Source: Pseudomonas baetica | GTDB lineage: Bacteria; Pseudomonadota; Gammaproteobacteria; Pseudomonadales; Pseudomonadaceae | Length of the DNA stretch: 64,000 nt | Direction of reading: 5' to 3' | Assembly: GCF_002813455.1 (NCBI RefSeq) | Contig: NZ_PHHE01000001.1 | Coordinates: 4,770,001-4,834,000, forward strand | Part shown: positions 1-7,295 of the stretch, piece after piece | Layout of the letters: each line of letters opens with the position of its first letter | Position numbering within the stretch: the stretch's first letter is position 1 | Program-made: the position numbers and the translations under genes | Notes under the pieces: generated by a model | Told to the model about the DNA's origin: nothing | Seen by the model: the letters and a program-made list of their open reading frames with translations, nothing else | The model's database searches: none

Positions 1-315
1 TCGCAGGTAAATTTCGATGCGTTCTATAGCGCAAGAAATTTCTTGTCTTAGCTTTTTATCAAATAGGTAGAAAGAAAAAATGGAATCGAAGCTGGTGTTG
101 GCCTGAAAGTCGTTTGATTTATCATATCCGCCATCTTCATTTCTTATATATTTCAGAGCTGGAGACCAGTATCCAGATAGTCGATAATAACCGACTTGAG
201 TCAACTTCCTTTGAGCTCTTAATGGATCGCGCAAGAGCATCCCCCGCTCTGCGAGTTTCATTACGAGGCGGTCATATTCGAGAAATGGCTTTACGGGTTT
301 TGGTTGCTGATCCAT
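1..315 (-). CDS. AbiD/AbiF (Abi_2) family abortive infection protein, N-terminal 105 residues
   Basis: Reading the minus strand from the ATG at 315 gives 105 open codons to the window edge. The protein starts MDQQPKPVKPFLEYDRLV and carries the hallmark order of Abi_2 proteins: KPF..YDRLV, AERGMLL.D...A...L..VGYYRLSGYW, a short linker, F..NTSFDSIFSFYLFDKKLRQEI and AIERIEIYLR. Known members are about 300 aa HEPN-type RNases that block phage growth; the catalytic R-x4-6-H would lie beyond the edge. An in-frame TAA lies two codons upstream, so this ATG is the earliest start. No strong Shine-Dalgarno is visible. A terminator-ended RNA candidate lies immediately upstream on the same strand. Confidence 0.87.
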   Translation of the reverse strand, partial: MDQQPKPVKPFLEYDRLVMKLAERGMLLRDPLRAQRKLTQVGYYRLSGYWSPALKYIRNEDGGYDKSNDFQANTSFDSIFSFYLFDKKLRQEISCAIERIEIYLR

Positions 316-334
316 AGCTTATTATTTTCAAGAC

Positions 335-390
335 AAAAAAAAGGCCAAACCTTCACCGATGCTGAGATCGGGAGTGGATTTGGCGCTGTT
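335..390 (-). ncRNA. candidate small RNA upstream of the Abi gene (AbiF-linked RNA type)
   Basis: On the minus strand an RNA of about 55 nt would start near 390 and end in eight T (335-342). It folds by an outer stem GCCAAA/TTTGGC (379-384 with 344-349) and an inner perfect stem CCGAT/ATCGG (367-371 with 356-360) with a 6-nt loop, and ends as an intrinsic terminator. It lies 20 bp before the Abi start codon. A stable association of abiF genes with a small structured RNA acting as antitoxin is known from published work; assignment of this RNA to that class is inference from position and shape. Confidence 0.6.
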
Positions 391-396
391 GAGGCA

Positions 397-424
397 AGGT
401 TACCACGATATCGAGGCGTGTCAA
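397..424 (-). promoter_or_regulatory. sigma-70-like promoter of the Abi-linked RNA
   Basis: On the minus strand a perfect -35 TTGACA (419-424) is followed after 16 bp by TAACCT (397-402) preceded by TGG, an extended -10. A start about 7 nt further on falls just before the stem-loop RNA. The -10 hexamer itself is weak. Confidence 0.5.
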
Positions 425-946
425 TAGCCTGGCTCGATGACGTTCATAGTGACAGTCAATGATGACTGACGACGCATGTGTGATCGAGCGCGAGACGGTG
501 CCGGACGAGTACGACCAGTGGTTTGGTGAGCAGCATCGATGGCTTCAGAGCGGGTGCTGAGCCGTTTTTGGCCGCCGACGCCACGTAAAAAAGCGGAGAT
601 ATCGAATACTCTGGCCCTAACCGGCCTGCATGAGCGAAGGCAGGGTCGCTTTGTTTATCAGTACCTTACCCAGGTTCTTGGAGAGACCGGAGGCTGTTTA
701 AAGATCCAATGCGACAGCGTTTTTCTTTCGTTATGCAAGGTTCACATACGGGGAGTGGCCAAGAATGCAGGCATGGACTATTTTGAGATGGAGAGGGATG
801 TCAAATTGGCATCGCTAAGCTAGGGATGAAACCAATGGCTCACAGAGTTCAGTGCTGCTCTGGGAAACGAACTTACTTGATTCATGTAGCTCAAGGCGCT
901 TCAAGGCGGCTTGATATCTTCGTATCCGAGCGAAGGGATGGTGACG
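425..946. other. no convincing gene
   Basis: Several short open frames exist here but none has a good ribosome site, family resemblance or sustained coding character. A 33-codon frame at 459-560 (+) faintly recalls the start of a FecI-type sigma factor but stops at once. The stretch may be decayed DNA between the Abi gene and the next gene. Confidence 0.4.
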
Positions 947-2347
947 ATGGAACGCTCAAAATCCGGTGCGGGTCCTATGCCTCAAGTTTTACGCCCTGTA
1001 ATGCCGAATATCCGGTCTTCAAATCCAAAAGCTAGAAGTCAAACAAAAGTCTTGTCCGCTTCAGGGAGTATTGTTGCACCTGAAGACGTATCAAAATTGC
1101 CTTCGATGAAGTTTGCCACGTCAACACTGGTAAAGAAGGAAACTACACTGAAAGACGTTGACTTTGTTCCCACTCGAAAAGTCGATTCTTCAAATAAGCC
1201 ACAGCCATCGAACGCAGTTGAACCGGTTTCTCCGGCTTCTGGAAATATAATAAAGCGCTACAGTGCGGTCGAGACCGGGGTGCTCATGGCTGATATTGAA
1301 AAAATGGAAAGTGTCGCCGGAAAAATAAAGCATATACGTTACACCCACAATACCGATGTCAACGGGTTTATGGCGCTTCTGTCGACCGGCAGATTTTTAG
1401 CCACAGTCGAGCGCAACGTGAACTGGAGGCTGGATATAGACTCTCGATACGCGGGTGGTGTTACGTACATTATGAAGGCGAGTTTTTATAAGGAATACAA
1501 GAATTATTATTTTGACGATATGTATTGCAAGGGTTTCATTTTTCGTGAAATAACGGGCTTCACAAAAAAATTGGCGAAATTACAAGCTTCTGAAAGCACG
1601 ACGGGAGGTACGGAAGCAGAGGCCTGGTTGAGATACATCGAGCTATTGACTGCGCAATCTGACTTCAGGCGCTTTCAGGTTGCCGATAAGGGGTTGGATC
1701 CGGTTAAGCAAACTATCGGCAAACAATGGACGCCCGCTCAAATTGCAACTCTTAAGATTAATTCAATTATCAGTTGTGTGAATCCACAGCTTCGTATCCC
1801 TTGGGAGGATAATAAAGAAATTTCGGTAAACGATATTGATCTGGTGTTGATAACGAAAAGTGCTTTTGAGTCTATAAATGAAAGCGATCTGGCCAAGGTT
1901 TTTCAGGTATTTAAAAGCAACATTGTAAAGGACTCGGCGAAGGACAAGTTTAAACTGAGCTATAACGCTGGTTTTGCCATCAAGAGGCTCAATTTTTTTG
2001 CATCTCAAGGCCGAATTGTAAAGATTTTAGACGGCAATAATACCTATTCGCACACCGCTGGGCGAGAGGCCCGGCGGTCGTCGGCTTCTGGTGAGGCTTC
2101 TATCAAACAAGCTGCACAGTCTGGGCTCGAATATCACCAGGATTTTCAATATTTCGGTGCAGGCAACAATTCTCCGAAAGCGTACTCTCTGGAAACCTTT
2201 CTGTTGTTTCAAAAAGAGTACTTCAAACACTTGGTCCGGCAGCACTCCGAAGACCCTGACGGCAATACAGATGAGTATAAAAAAGCTTACGAATACGAGC
2301 TTGCTCGGATAACGCCGTTGCCAGTTGAAGAAACCGATGAACTGTAA
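947..2347 (+). CDS. 466-aa orphan protein, possible secreted effector or toxin
   Basis: No family recognised with certainty. The ATG at 947 is preferred because AAGGG lies 9 nt upstream; the frame is open to a TTG at 911. Residues 1 to about 110 are polar, rich in Ser, Lys and Pro and probably disordered. A folded part follows. The stretch IRYTHNTDVNGFMALLSTGRF (about residues 125-145) resembles the Y-T-x(n)-G-F-x-x-L-x-S-G-R start of several ADP-ribosyltransferase-like toxin folds, but no catalytic triad can be assigned. Base composition is AT-richer than the tailocin genes and codon use is unlike its right-hand neighbours, so horizontal acquisition with the Abi gene is likely. No signal peptide or membrane segment is seen. 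Confidence 0.6.
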   Translation: MERSKSGAGPMPQVLRPVMPNIRSSNPKARSQTKVLSASGSIVAPEDVSKLPSMKFATSTLVKKETTLKDVDFVPTRKVDSSNKPQPSNAVEPVSPASGNIIKRYSAVETGVLMADIEKMESVAGKIKHIRYTHNTDVNGFMALLSTGRFLATVERNVNWRLDIDSRYAGGVTYIMKASFYKEYKNYYFDDMYCKGFIFREITGFTKKLAKLQASESTTGGTEAEAWLRYIELLTAQSDFRRFQVADKGLDPVKQTIGKQWTPAQIATLKINSIISCVNPQLRIPWEDNKEISVNDIDLVLITKSAFESINESDLAKVFQVFKSNIVKDSAKDKFKLSYNAGFAIKRLNFFASQGRIVKILDGNNTYSHTAGREARRSSASGEASIKQAAQSGLEYHQDFQYFGAGNNSPKAYSLETFLLFQKEYFKHLVRQHSEDPDGNTDEYKKAYEYELARITPLPVEETDEL

Positions 2348-2513
2348 TGTTCAACTGCTTTGTCGAATGCGTTGTCATGGGAAGAGACTATTTTCTCTGC
2401 AGCCCGCCTTTCCGCGTAGGGGGCTGCTGCACGGAGAGAAATGAAGCGACCAAAACAGGCAGTCTTTGGTTTATGCAAATCAGCATTTGTTTTCCCCGAA
2501 AACTTCAAGCACT
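2348..2513 (+). promoter_or_regulatory. upstream region of the tailocin repressor with one operator-like palindrome (2473-2486)
   Basis: ATGCA-AATC-AGCAT at 2473-2486 matches 9 of 10 arm bases of the three operators in front of the tailocin promoter, which suggests that the repressor controls its own gene. A hairpin GCAGCCC/GGGCTGC lies near 2400-2428 without a T run. No clear -10/-35 pair was assigned. Confidence 0.45.
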
Positions 2514-3257
2514 ATGCGCGTTATGCAAAAACGCAACGTAGCCTCCGTCTTAAGAGCACTGCTCGACCAGCACGGGATCTCCCCCACGGAGCTCCACCGT
2601 CGCACCGGCGTGCCTCAATCCACTCTCTCGCGGATTCTCAGCGGGAAGATCGTCGATCCTTCGGATAAACACATTTCGAAAATCGCCGAGTACTTCAATG
2701 TAAGCACCGATCAGTTGCGCGGGCGTGCCGATGTTGCGCCGTCGGCCGGTGCCGCGCGTGATGACGTGCATGCGGAACTCAAGGACATAATGCTGTGGGA
2801 CGACGACACGCCTGTCGATGACGACGAGGTGTCGGTGCCCTTCCTTCGCGAGGTTGAATTGGCAGCAGGATCAGGAAGATTCGTCATCGAAGAGAGCGAG
2901 CGCTCCAGCCTGCGCTTCGGCAAGCGTAGCCTGCGCCATAACGGCGTGCAGTTCGACCAGGCCAAATGCGTGACGGTGCGCGGCAACAGCATGTTGCCGG
3001 TGCTGCGTGACGGTGCCACGGTCGGCGTGAACGCGGGCAAGTGCGGCATCGGCGACATCATCGATGGCGACCTTTATGCGATCAATCACAACGGCCAGTT
3101 GCGGGTGAAGCAACTCTATCGTCTGCCTACAGGCATTCGCCTGCGCAGCTTCAACCGTGACGAACACCCGGATGAGGACTATACCTTCCAGGAAATCCAG
3201 GAAGAGCAGATCGTCATCCTCGGTCACGTCTTCTGGTGGGGCATGTACGCCCGCTAA
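2514..3257 (+). CDS. prtR: LexA/CI-like self-cleaving repressor of the tailocin locus (PrtR type)
   Basis: About 247 aa. An N-terminal HTH (roughly residues 10-55, TELHRRTGVPQSTLSRILSG) binds DNA; a C-terminal peptidase S24 domain follows. Visible elements are the cleavage region VELAAGSG (Ala-Gly bond), the nucleophile in VRGNSMLPVLRDGATVGV and the general base Lys in QLRVKQLYR. Proteins of this family keep pyocin genes silent and cleave themselves when RecA is activated by DNA damage. ATG 2514 (MRVMQKRN) or 2523 is more likely than the upstream GTG at 2466, because the HTH begins just after; no strong ribosome site decides. It is homologous to the prophage repressor at 57962-58741 but the operators differ. 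Confidence 0.85.
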   Translation: MRVMQKRNVASVLRALLDQHGISPTELHRRTGVPQSTLSRILSGKIVDPSDKHISKIAEYFNVSTDQLRGRADVAPSAGAARDDVHAELKDIMLWDDDTPVDDDEVSVPFLREVELAAGSGRFVIEESERSSLRFGKRSLRHNGVQFDQAKCVTVRGNSMLPVLRDGATVGVNAGKCGIGDIIDGDLYAINHNGQLRVKQLYRLPTGIRLRSFNRDEHPDEDYTFQEIQEEQIVILGHVFWWGMYAR

Positions 3258-3274
3258 GCAGATACCGGTCAGAT

Positions 3275-3302
3275 AAAACCCGCCCATCGGCGGGTTTTTT
3301 TT
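3275..3302 (+). terminator. intrinsic terminator of the repressor gene
   Basis: Stem AAAACCCGCC/GGCGGGTTTT with a CATC loop followed by a T run, 18 bp after the repressor stop codon. Confidence 0.9.
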
Positions 3303-3344
3303 CGCCCGCGCAAAACCCTCAACGCCATGGTTTATGCGGCCTTA

Positions 3345-3417
3345 ATGCACTCATGCATTTCTCACGTATAAATAAATGCGTTTACGCATTGACTGGATAT
3401 GCATACATGCATATTAT
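3345..3417 (+). promoter_or_regulatory. tailocin promoter with three operators
   Basis: The -35 TTGACT (3389-3394) and -10 TATTAT (3412-3417) are 17 bp apart, a strong sigma-70 promoter. Three 14-bp palindromes share the form ATGCR-N4-YGCAT: 3345-3358 (ATGCA-CTCA-TGCAT), 3376-3389 (ATGCG-TTTA-CGCAT, touching the -35) and 3399-3412 (ATGCA-TACA-TGCAT, filling the spacer). Their centres are 31 and 23 bp apart. Binding here would block RNA polymerase, as expected for the repressor encoded just upstream. Confidence 0.8.
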
Positions 3418-3852
3418 TGCCACCAAGCCGCTCGACAAGGCGGCTGGAAACGAAAGCTCTTTAGTTCCACAAGAACAGGCAGCGATGAACCGGCCTCAAC
3501 GGTTCAGAGGGTTGGCAACTGACCCGGGTGTGCAGCGTAAAGCACCAGAAGCAGTTATCCGGCGGGCAGGGACCGCGGTCGGAAAAACAATTTGAATGGA
3601 CTCGTACCGCGCCAGTAGCGCCGAAAAGTCAGCTTCCTTCTTGAACACAGGATTTGAAGGAAGGCGAAGGAGCGCATTACTGAAAATCCCGGTGCATTGC
3701 GCCGGGCTTTTTGGAATGCCTGCCGGAATTCATCACTACTTCCGAAAGCAATAGATAGCCGGCTTTCCGGCGATCACCGTCTGTCCAGTTACGTCGTACT
3801 GACAGACGGTCTCAAAAAGGGTTCGCTGAGAGCCGCTAAGAAGGAATCAGAA
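3418..3852 (+). other. long tailocin leader with a terminator and a possible 36-aa reading frame
   Basis: The transcript from 3417 has over 430 nt before the first clear gene. A frame at 3485-3595 (36 aa, starting MNRPQRFRGLATDP) is open but has no good ribosome site. A terminator-like hairpin lies at 3688-3712. The leader may be regulatory RNA; nothing more specific is visible. Confidence 0.4.
3670..3721 (+). repeat. leader repeat copy 1, containing an intrinsic terminator
   Basis: Begins GAGCGCATTACTGAAAA, then an 8-bp stem CCCGGTGC/GCGCCGGG with loop ATT, then CTTTTTGGAATGCCT. The outer blocks recur in copy 2 at 4297-4349. The hairpin with five T is a good intrinsic terminator placed between the promoter and the structural genes. 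Confidence 0.8.
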
Positions 3853-4266
3853 ATGAGTCGTTACGCACTTACAGTTACAGCAACGGGTTACACCGTCGTT
3901 CTTCAGGTATTGGAGACTGACGGGAGTGTGCCTGCAACGCCTGCAGATGAGCCGAGTTCAGTTTGGCGAGAAGTTCCCGATGGCATGATTGTGGAGCCAG
4001 GAATGAAGACGGATTGGGGTTCGACCTACAGTGATACTTCTGATTATGAGCGACAGGCCTTTACTTCTGGACGCATACAGCTGCGCCTTGACCAGGCTTC
4101 CCGCTGGCTGATGTTCAATCCATTGCAATACAAGCTGGATCTCGAGATCGCCACTGCGGCAGAAGCGGCTGCACTGGTTGCATACAAGCAGTACTACATT
4201 GCCGTCACCGAAGTGATAAACCAAAACGCATTTCCGACGATCAACTGGCCAGTCGCTCCGTTCTGA
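3853..4266 (+). CDS. tail fibre assembly (Tfa-like) protein, orphan chaperone
   Basis: 137 aa. ATG 3853 is set by AAGGA 7 nt upstream. The C-terminal third (YKQYYIAVTEVINQNAFPTI then NWPVAPF) matches the end of phage tail-fibre assembly chaperones, where W/Y-K-x-Y...P.I.WP.AP is the signature. Such proteins help fold the receptor-binding tips of fibres. No fibre gene stands beside it, unlike the other five chaperone genes in the locus. It is enclosed by the two leader repeats (3670-3721, 4297-4349), which suggests an inserted cassette. Confidence 0.65.
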   Translation: MSRYALTVTATGYTVVLQVLETDGSVPATPADEPSSVWREVPDGMIVEPGMKTDWGSTYSDTSDYERQAFTSGRIQLRLDQASRWLMFNPLQYKLDLEIATAAEAAALVAYKQYYIAVTEVINQNAFPTINWPVAPF

Positions 4267-4296
4267 CTCCACTGCAATTGTCAGATCGAGAAGCGA

Positions 4297-4349
4297 GAGC
4301 GCATTACTGAAAAGCCCGCGGCCCCAATGCCGGGCTTTTTGGAATGCCT
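4297..4349 (+). repeat. leader repeat copy 2, containing an intrinsic terminator
   Basis: Repeats GAGCGCATTACTGAAAA and GGGCTTTTTGGAATGCCT of copy 1; the loop between differs (stem AGCCCG/CGGGCT). It stands just before the holin gene, as does a similar hairpin before the prophage holin (63242-63267). Confidence 0.8.
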
Positions 4350-4413
4350 ACCTCAAGAGAAAACGATTGAACCCAACACACACCACTCATCAATCACCCC
4401 CAGGAGGCGTGAC

Positions 4414-4752
4414 ATGACAAGCGAGCAACAAGCGTTGGCGGACATGCCGATCTGGCTGGTCATCCTCCTCGCCGTAGTGGGCGGGGTGTCCGGCGAAATG
4501 TGGCGCGCCGACAAGGAAGGCGCCCGCGGCTGGTCACTGCTGCGGCGCCTGGCCTTGCGCTCCGGCGCCTGCATGATCTGCGGCGTCTCGGCAATCATGC
4601 TGCTTTACGCTGCGGGATTGTCGATCTGGGCGGCCGGCGCATTCGGATGCCTGACCGCCATGGCCGGCGCCGATGTGGCCATCGGTCTCTACGAACGCTG
4701 GGCCGCCAAACGCATCGGCGTCTGCGAAGTCCCGCCGCGCGACCAGCCTTAA
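4414..4752 (+). CDS. holin (HP1-type phage holin family)
   Basis: 112 aa. ATG 4414 follows AGGAGG at 4402-4407. Membrane segments lie at about residues 11-28, 52-68 and 72-90, with a charged loop (GEMWRADKEGARGW) between the first two. Holins of this family make the inner membrane lesion that releases endolysin and ends particle production. The matching endolysin and spanins are more than 30 kb away at 35488-36551, at the other end of the locus. About five in six residues agree with the prophage holin at 63285-63629. Confidence 0.85.
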   Translation: MTSEQQALADMPIWLVILLAVVGGVSGEMWRADKEGARGWSLLRRLALRSGACMICGVSAIMLLYAAGLSIWAAGAFGCLTAMAGADVAIGLYERWAAKRIGVCEVPPRDQP

Positions 4753-4822
4753 CCTTGACTGTTTTCCGTGCCGCCATTTTGGCGGCAGGGCTTCGCGTGG
4801 ACGATTGAAAAGGAGGTCATGT

Positions 4823-5344
4823 ATGCCCACACCGATCCAGCAGCCGTCGCAACTGTTCACCGCCATCGCGACGACGCTGCGCAACACCGCCGGGCTGAAC
4901 CTCAATGTCGGCAATCACGAAGATTTCAGTGCTCCGGGCGATCAAGCCTGGGTGTTGATCGACTTCGACCGAAATGCCTCGGGAGTGCGCGCCGCTGATG
5001 GGCGAATTGCTCATGTCATGACGTTGTCGCTGCAAGTCATCCCGGCGCTTTCCGCTACGGCATTTGCCGCCTGCGATCTGATCGCGGTGCTGAAAAATCT
5101 GATCACCGACAACCGCTGGGGACTGCCCGGCGATCAGTGTGATCTGCCGATGAACATGGATGGTTTGCCGTCATTGCTCATCCGCGCCGATCAGCAATAC
5201 AGGGCCTGGACACTGACGTTCAACCAGACCCTCTACCTCGGCCCGACCTTGCTCGACGATCCACTCGGCACGCCGAAATTCGCCCGTACCTGGGAAGTCA
5301 GCAACATCGACGACCCCGACCAATACACCGCGCTGGAGGCCTGA
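4823..5344 (+). CDS. R-pyocin-type conserved tail protein (PA0615-like)
   Basis: 173 aa. ATG 4823 follows AGGAGG at 4811-4816. First gene of module A, in the place of PA0615 of the R2-pyocin cluster, directly before gpV. Likely a tail completion or terminator-like protein, judged from position; no motif proves this. Starts MPTPIQQPSQLFTAIATTL. It ends 3 bp before gpV and is probably translationally coupled to it. Confidence 0.6.
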   Translation: MPTPIQQPSQLFTAIATTLRNTAGLNLNVGNHEDFSAPGDQAWVLIDFDRNASGVRAADGRIAHVMTLSLQVIPALSATAFAACDLIAVLKNLITDNRWGLPGDQCDLPMNMDGLPSLLIRADQQYRAWTLTFNQTLYLGPTLLDDPLGTPKFARTWEVSNIDDPDQYTALEA

Positions 5345-5347
5345 TCG

Positions 5348-5956
5348 ATGTTCGACGCATTACTGCGCATGCAACTGGGTCCGATCATCGAACGCCTGGC
5401 CGAGATGGAAGCGGAAATCGAAGACCTGCATCGGCGTGCCGAGAGCTACTGCCGCATCGGCGTCTGCCAGACAGTCGACGCGGCGAGTAACACCTGCACG
5501 GTCAGCCACGGTGGACTGCTCACACCGGCCATCAAGTTCTTCAACCCGAGCGCCGGAACGCAAAGCGAATCGCGGATTCCGACAGTGGGTGAGCAGTGTT
5601 TGTTGTTCAACTACGGCAGCGGCGAAAGCGGTGCGCAGTCGGTGGCGTTGTTCGGTTTGAACAGTGATCGCTTTCCGCCCACTTCGACTGTACCGACGCT
5701 GACGCGCCGCGTGCATCAGGACGGCAGCGAAAGCGGTTACGACGACGCCACACACACTCTGCATTGGCAAAACGGCCCTGCGGCGTTCAACGGTTCTCGC
5801 GATTCGCTGGAACTGAGCATCGGCCCGGCACGACTGGCGCTGACCCCGCAGGCCATCAACCTGCAACTGGGCGCTGTCGGCATGACCATCGACGCTTCGG
5901 GCGTGCACTTCAGCGGCCCGTTGGTCGATCACCAGGGCCGCGTCATCAGCCCCTGA
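5348..5956 (+). CDS. baseplate spike protein, gpV-like
   Basis: 202 aa. Resembles P2 gpV, the trimeric spike at the centre of the contractile baseplate that pierces the outer membrane. Residues 35-110 form the OB-fold region (CRIGVCQTVDAASNTCTVSHGG...VGEQCLLFNYGSGE) and the C-terminal part (LSIGPARLALTPQAINLQ... GMTIDASGVHFSGPL) has the short beta repeats of the needle helix. Lies in the order V-W-J-I of P2 and R-pyocins. Confidence 0.85.
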   Translation: MFDALLRMQLGPIIERLAEMEAEIEDLHRRAESYCRIGVCQTVDAASNTCTVSHGGLLTPAIKFFNPSAGTQSESRIPTVGEQCLLFNYGSGESGAQSVALFGLNSDRFPPTSTVPTLTRRVHQDGSESGYDDATHTLHWQNGPAAFNGSRDSLELSIGPARLALTPQAINLQLGAVGMTIDASGVHFSGPLVDHQGRVISP

Positions 5957-5970
5957 TTCAAGAGCCTTCC

Positions 5971-6303
5971 ATGATCGGAATCGATAGAGACAGCGGGGCC
6001 ACGGTCGACGACTGGCTGCAGTTTGTGCAGCGCGCGACCCGGGCCCTGACTACGCCGCTGGGCACCCGGCAAAAACGGCCCTTGTATGGCTCGTTGATCC
6101 CCTCGCTACTGGGGCAGAACCTCGGTGACGACGTGCTGCTTCTGGCCCAGAGCCACGCAGCGCAAGCGTTCTACAACAAGCAAAACGGCATCGATGATTT
6201 TCAGCCGCAGGTGATCGTCGCCAGCCGTCAGGGCGCCGGTCTGCTGCTGCGTTTCGCCGGCACCTGGAAAAACCGTCAACAAACCTTCGAGGTCGTGACA
6301 TGA
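5971..6303 (+). CDS. baseplate assembly protein, gpW-like (gp25 family)
   Basis: 110 aa from ATG 5971 (MIGIDRDSGATVDDW). The conserved RQKRPLYGSLIP and DFQPQVI segments fit the gp25/gpW lysozyme-like baseplate wedge family that links the baseplate to the sheath. The stop overlaps the start of gpJ by 4 bp. Confidence 0.85.
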   Translation: MIGIDRDSGATVDDWLQFVQRATRALTTPLGTRQKRPLYGSLIPSLLGQNLGDDVLLLAQSHAAQAFYNKQNGIDDFQPQVIVASRQGAGLLLRFAGTWKNRQQTFEVVT

Positions 6304-7295
6304 GCATGTTGATCCCCGGCCAGAACCAATTGGCCGAACCCGCGCTGATCACCGTCGAAGCGTTCGAAGATCTGCTCGCCGAGTTCAAGACTTTCGTCAT
6401 CGAATACGTCGGTGCCCGCTCGCCGGACAGCGCAGCGAAACTCAAGACCAGCCTGGAAAACGAAAGCGAACTGCTGACCCTGGCACTGGAAGCTTTCTGC
6501 GTTCGGCTGCAAACCCACGAACGCAAATACAACGCCCGCATCAAGCAGATGCTGGCGTGGTGGGCGACCGGCAGCAACCTCGACGCACGGCTGGCGGACA
6601 TGGGCCTGGAGCGGCAGTTGCTCGATCCGGGTGATCCGGCGGCATTCCCGCCAGTGCCGGCGATTTACGAAAGCGACGACGACGCCCGGTTGCGTTATTA
6701 CCTGGCGCCGCATGCCCCGGCGGCGGGGTCGCGGATGCAGTATCGCCGCGAGGTGTTCACCCTCGGCGAGCGGCCGACGGTGAAAGTCGAATCCACCGAC
6801 GCCGGTGTGGTGAATGTCACTTACACCTTCAACCCGGACGGCTTCGCCGCGCAGGTCAAGGATGGCAATGGCCGCCGCACCGCGCCGGGTGAAGTGCAGG
6901 TCACCGTACTTGCGCGGGACGGTGACGGCACGCCGTCCGAGGCATTGCTTGAAGGCGTCCGCCAGCACTTCGCCCGGCCGGATGTGCGACCGGAAACCGA
7001 CCTCGTCACCGTCAAGGCTGCCGACATTCAGCGCTACAAAATACGTGTCGTCGCCAAGATCAATTCCGGCCCCGATTCGGGCCTGACCCAAGTCGCCGCG
7101 CAGCAGCAATTGCAGGCTTACGCCGACAGTTGCCATCGCCTCGAAGGGCGGGTCGATCCGAGCTGGATCGATTACACGCTGCACAGCGCTGGTGCCGTGC
7201 AATTGCAGATTCTGGAACCGCTGACGCCGATCGTGACCACCGCGTTTCAGGCGCCGTACTGCACGGCGGTCGAGGTTGAGGTGCTGACGCTATGA
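6300..7295 (+). CDS. baseplate wedge protein, gpJ-like
   Basis: 331 aa, Baseplate_J family. Residues 95-125 include DPGDPAAFPPVPAIYESDDD and the body holds the family pattern of a repeated alpha/beta domain ending in a short beta domain. With gpW and gpI it forms the wedge surrounding the spike. ATGA overlaps join it to gpW (upstream) and gpI (downstream), showing a tightly coupled operon. Confidence 0.87.
   Translation: MSMLIPGQNQLAEPALITVEAFEDLLAEFKTFVIEYVGARSPDSAAKLKTSLENESELLTLALEAFCVRLQTHERKYNARIKQMLAWWATGSNLDARLADMGLERQLLDPGDPAAFPPVPAIYESDDDARLRYYLAPHAPAAGSRMQYRREVFTLGERPTVKVESTDAGVVNVTYTFNPDGFAAQVKDGNGRRTAPGEVQVTVLARDGDGTPSEALLEGVRQHFARPDVRPETDLVTVKAADIQRYKIRVVAKINSGPDSGLTQVAAQQQLQAYADSCHRLEGRVDPSWIDYTLHSAGAVQLQILEPLTPIVTTAFQAPYCTAVEVEVLTL

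Noticed and set aside
459..560. 33-codon frame resembling the first residues of a FecI-type sigma factor
   Set aside because: Stops after 33 codons, no ribosome site, and no continuation in another frame could be recognised.
539..823. 94-codon open frame upstream of the 466-aa gene
   Set aside because: No start context, no family resemblance, odd composition; probably chance.
3485..3595. 36-codon leader peptide before the tailocin structural genes
   Set aside because: Open frame but no Shine-Dalgarno and no coupling; not strong enough to list as a gene.
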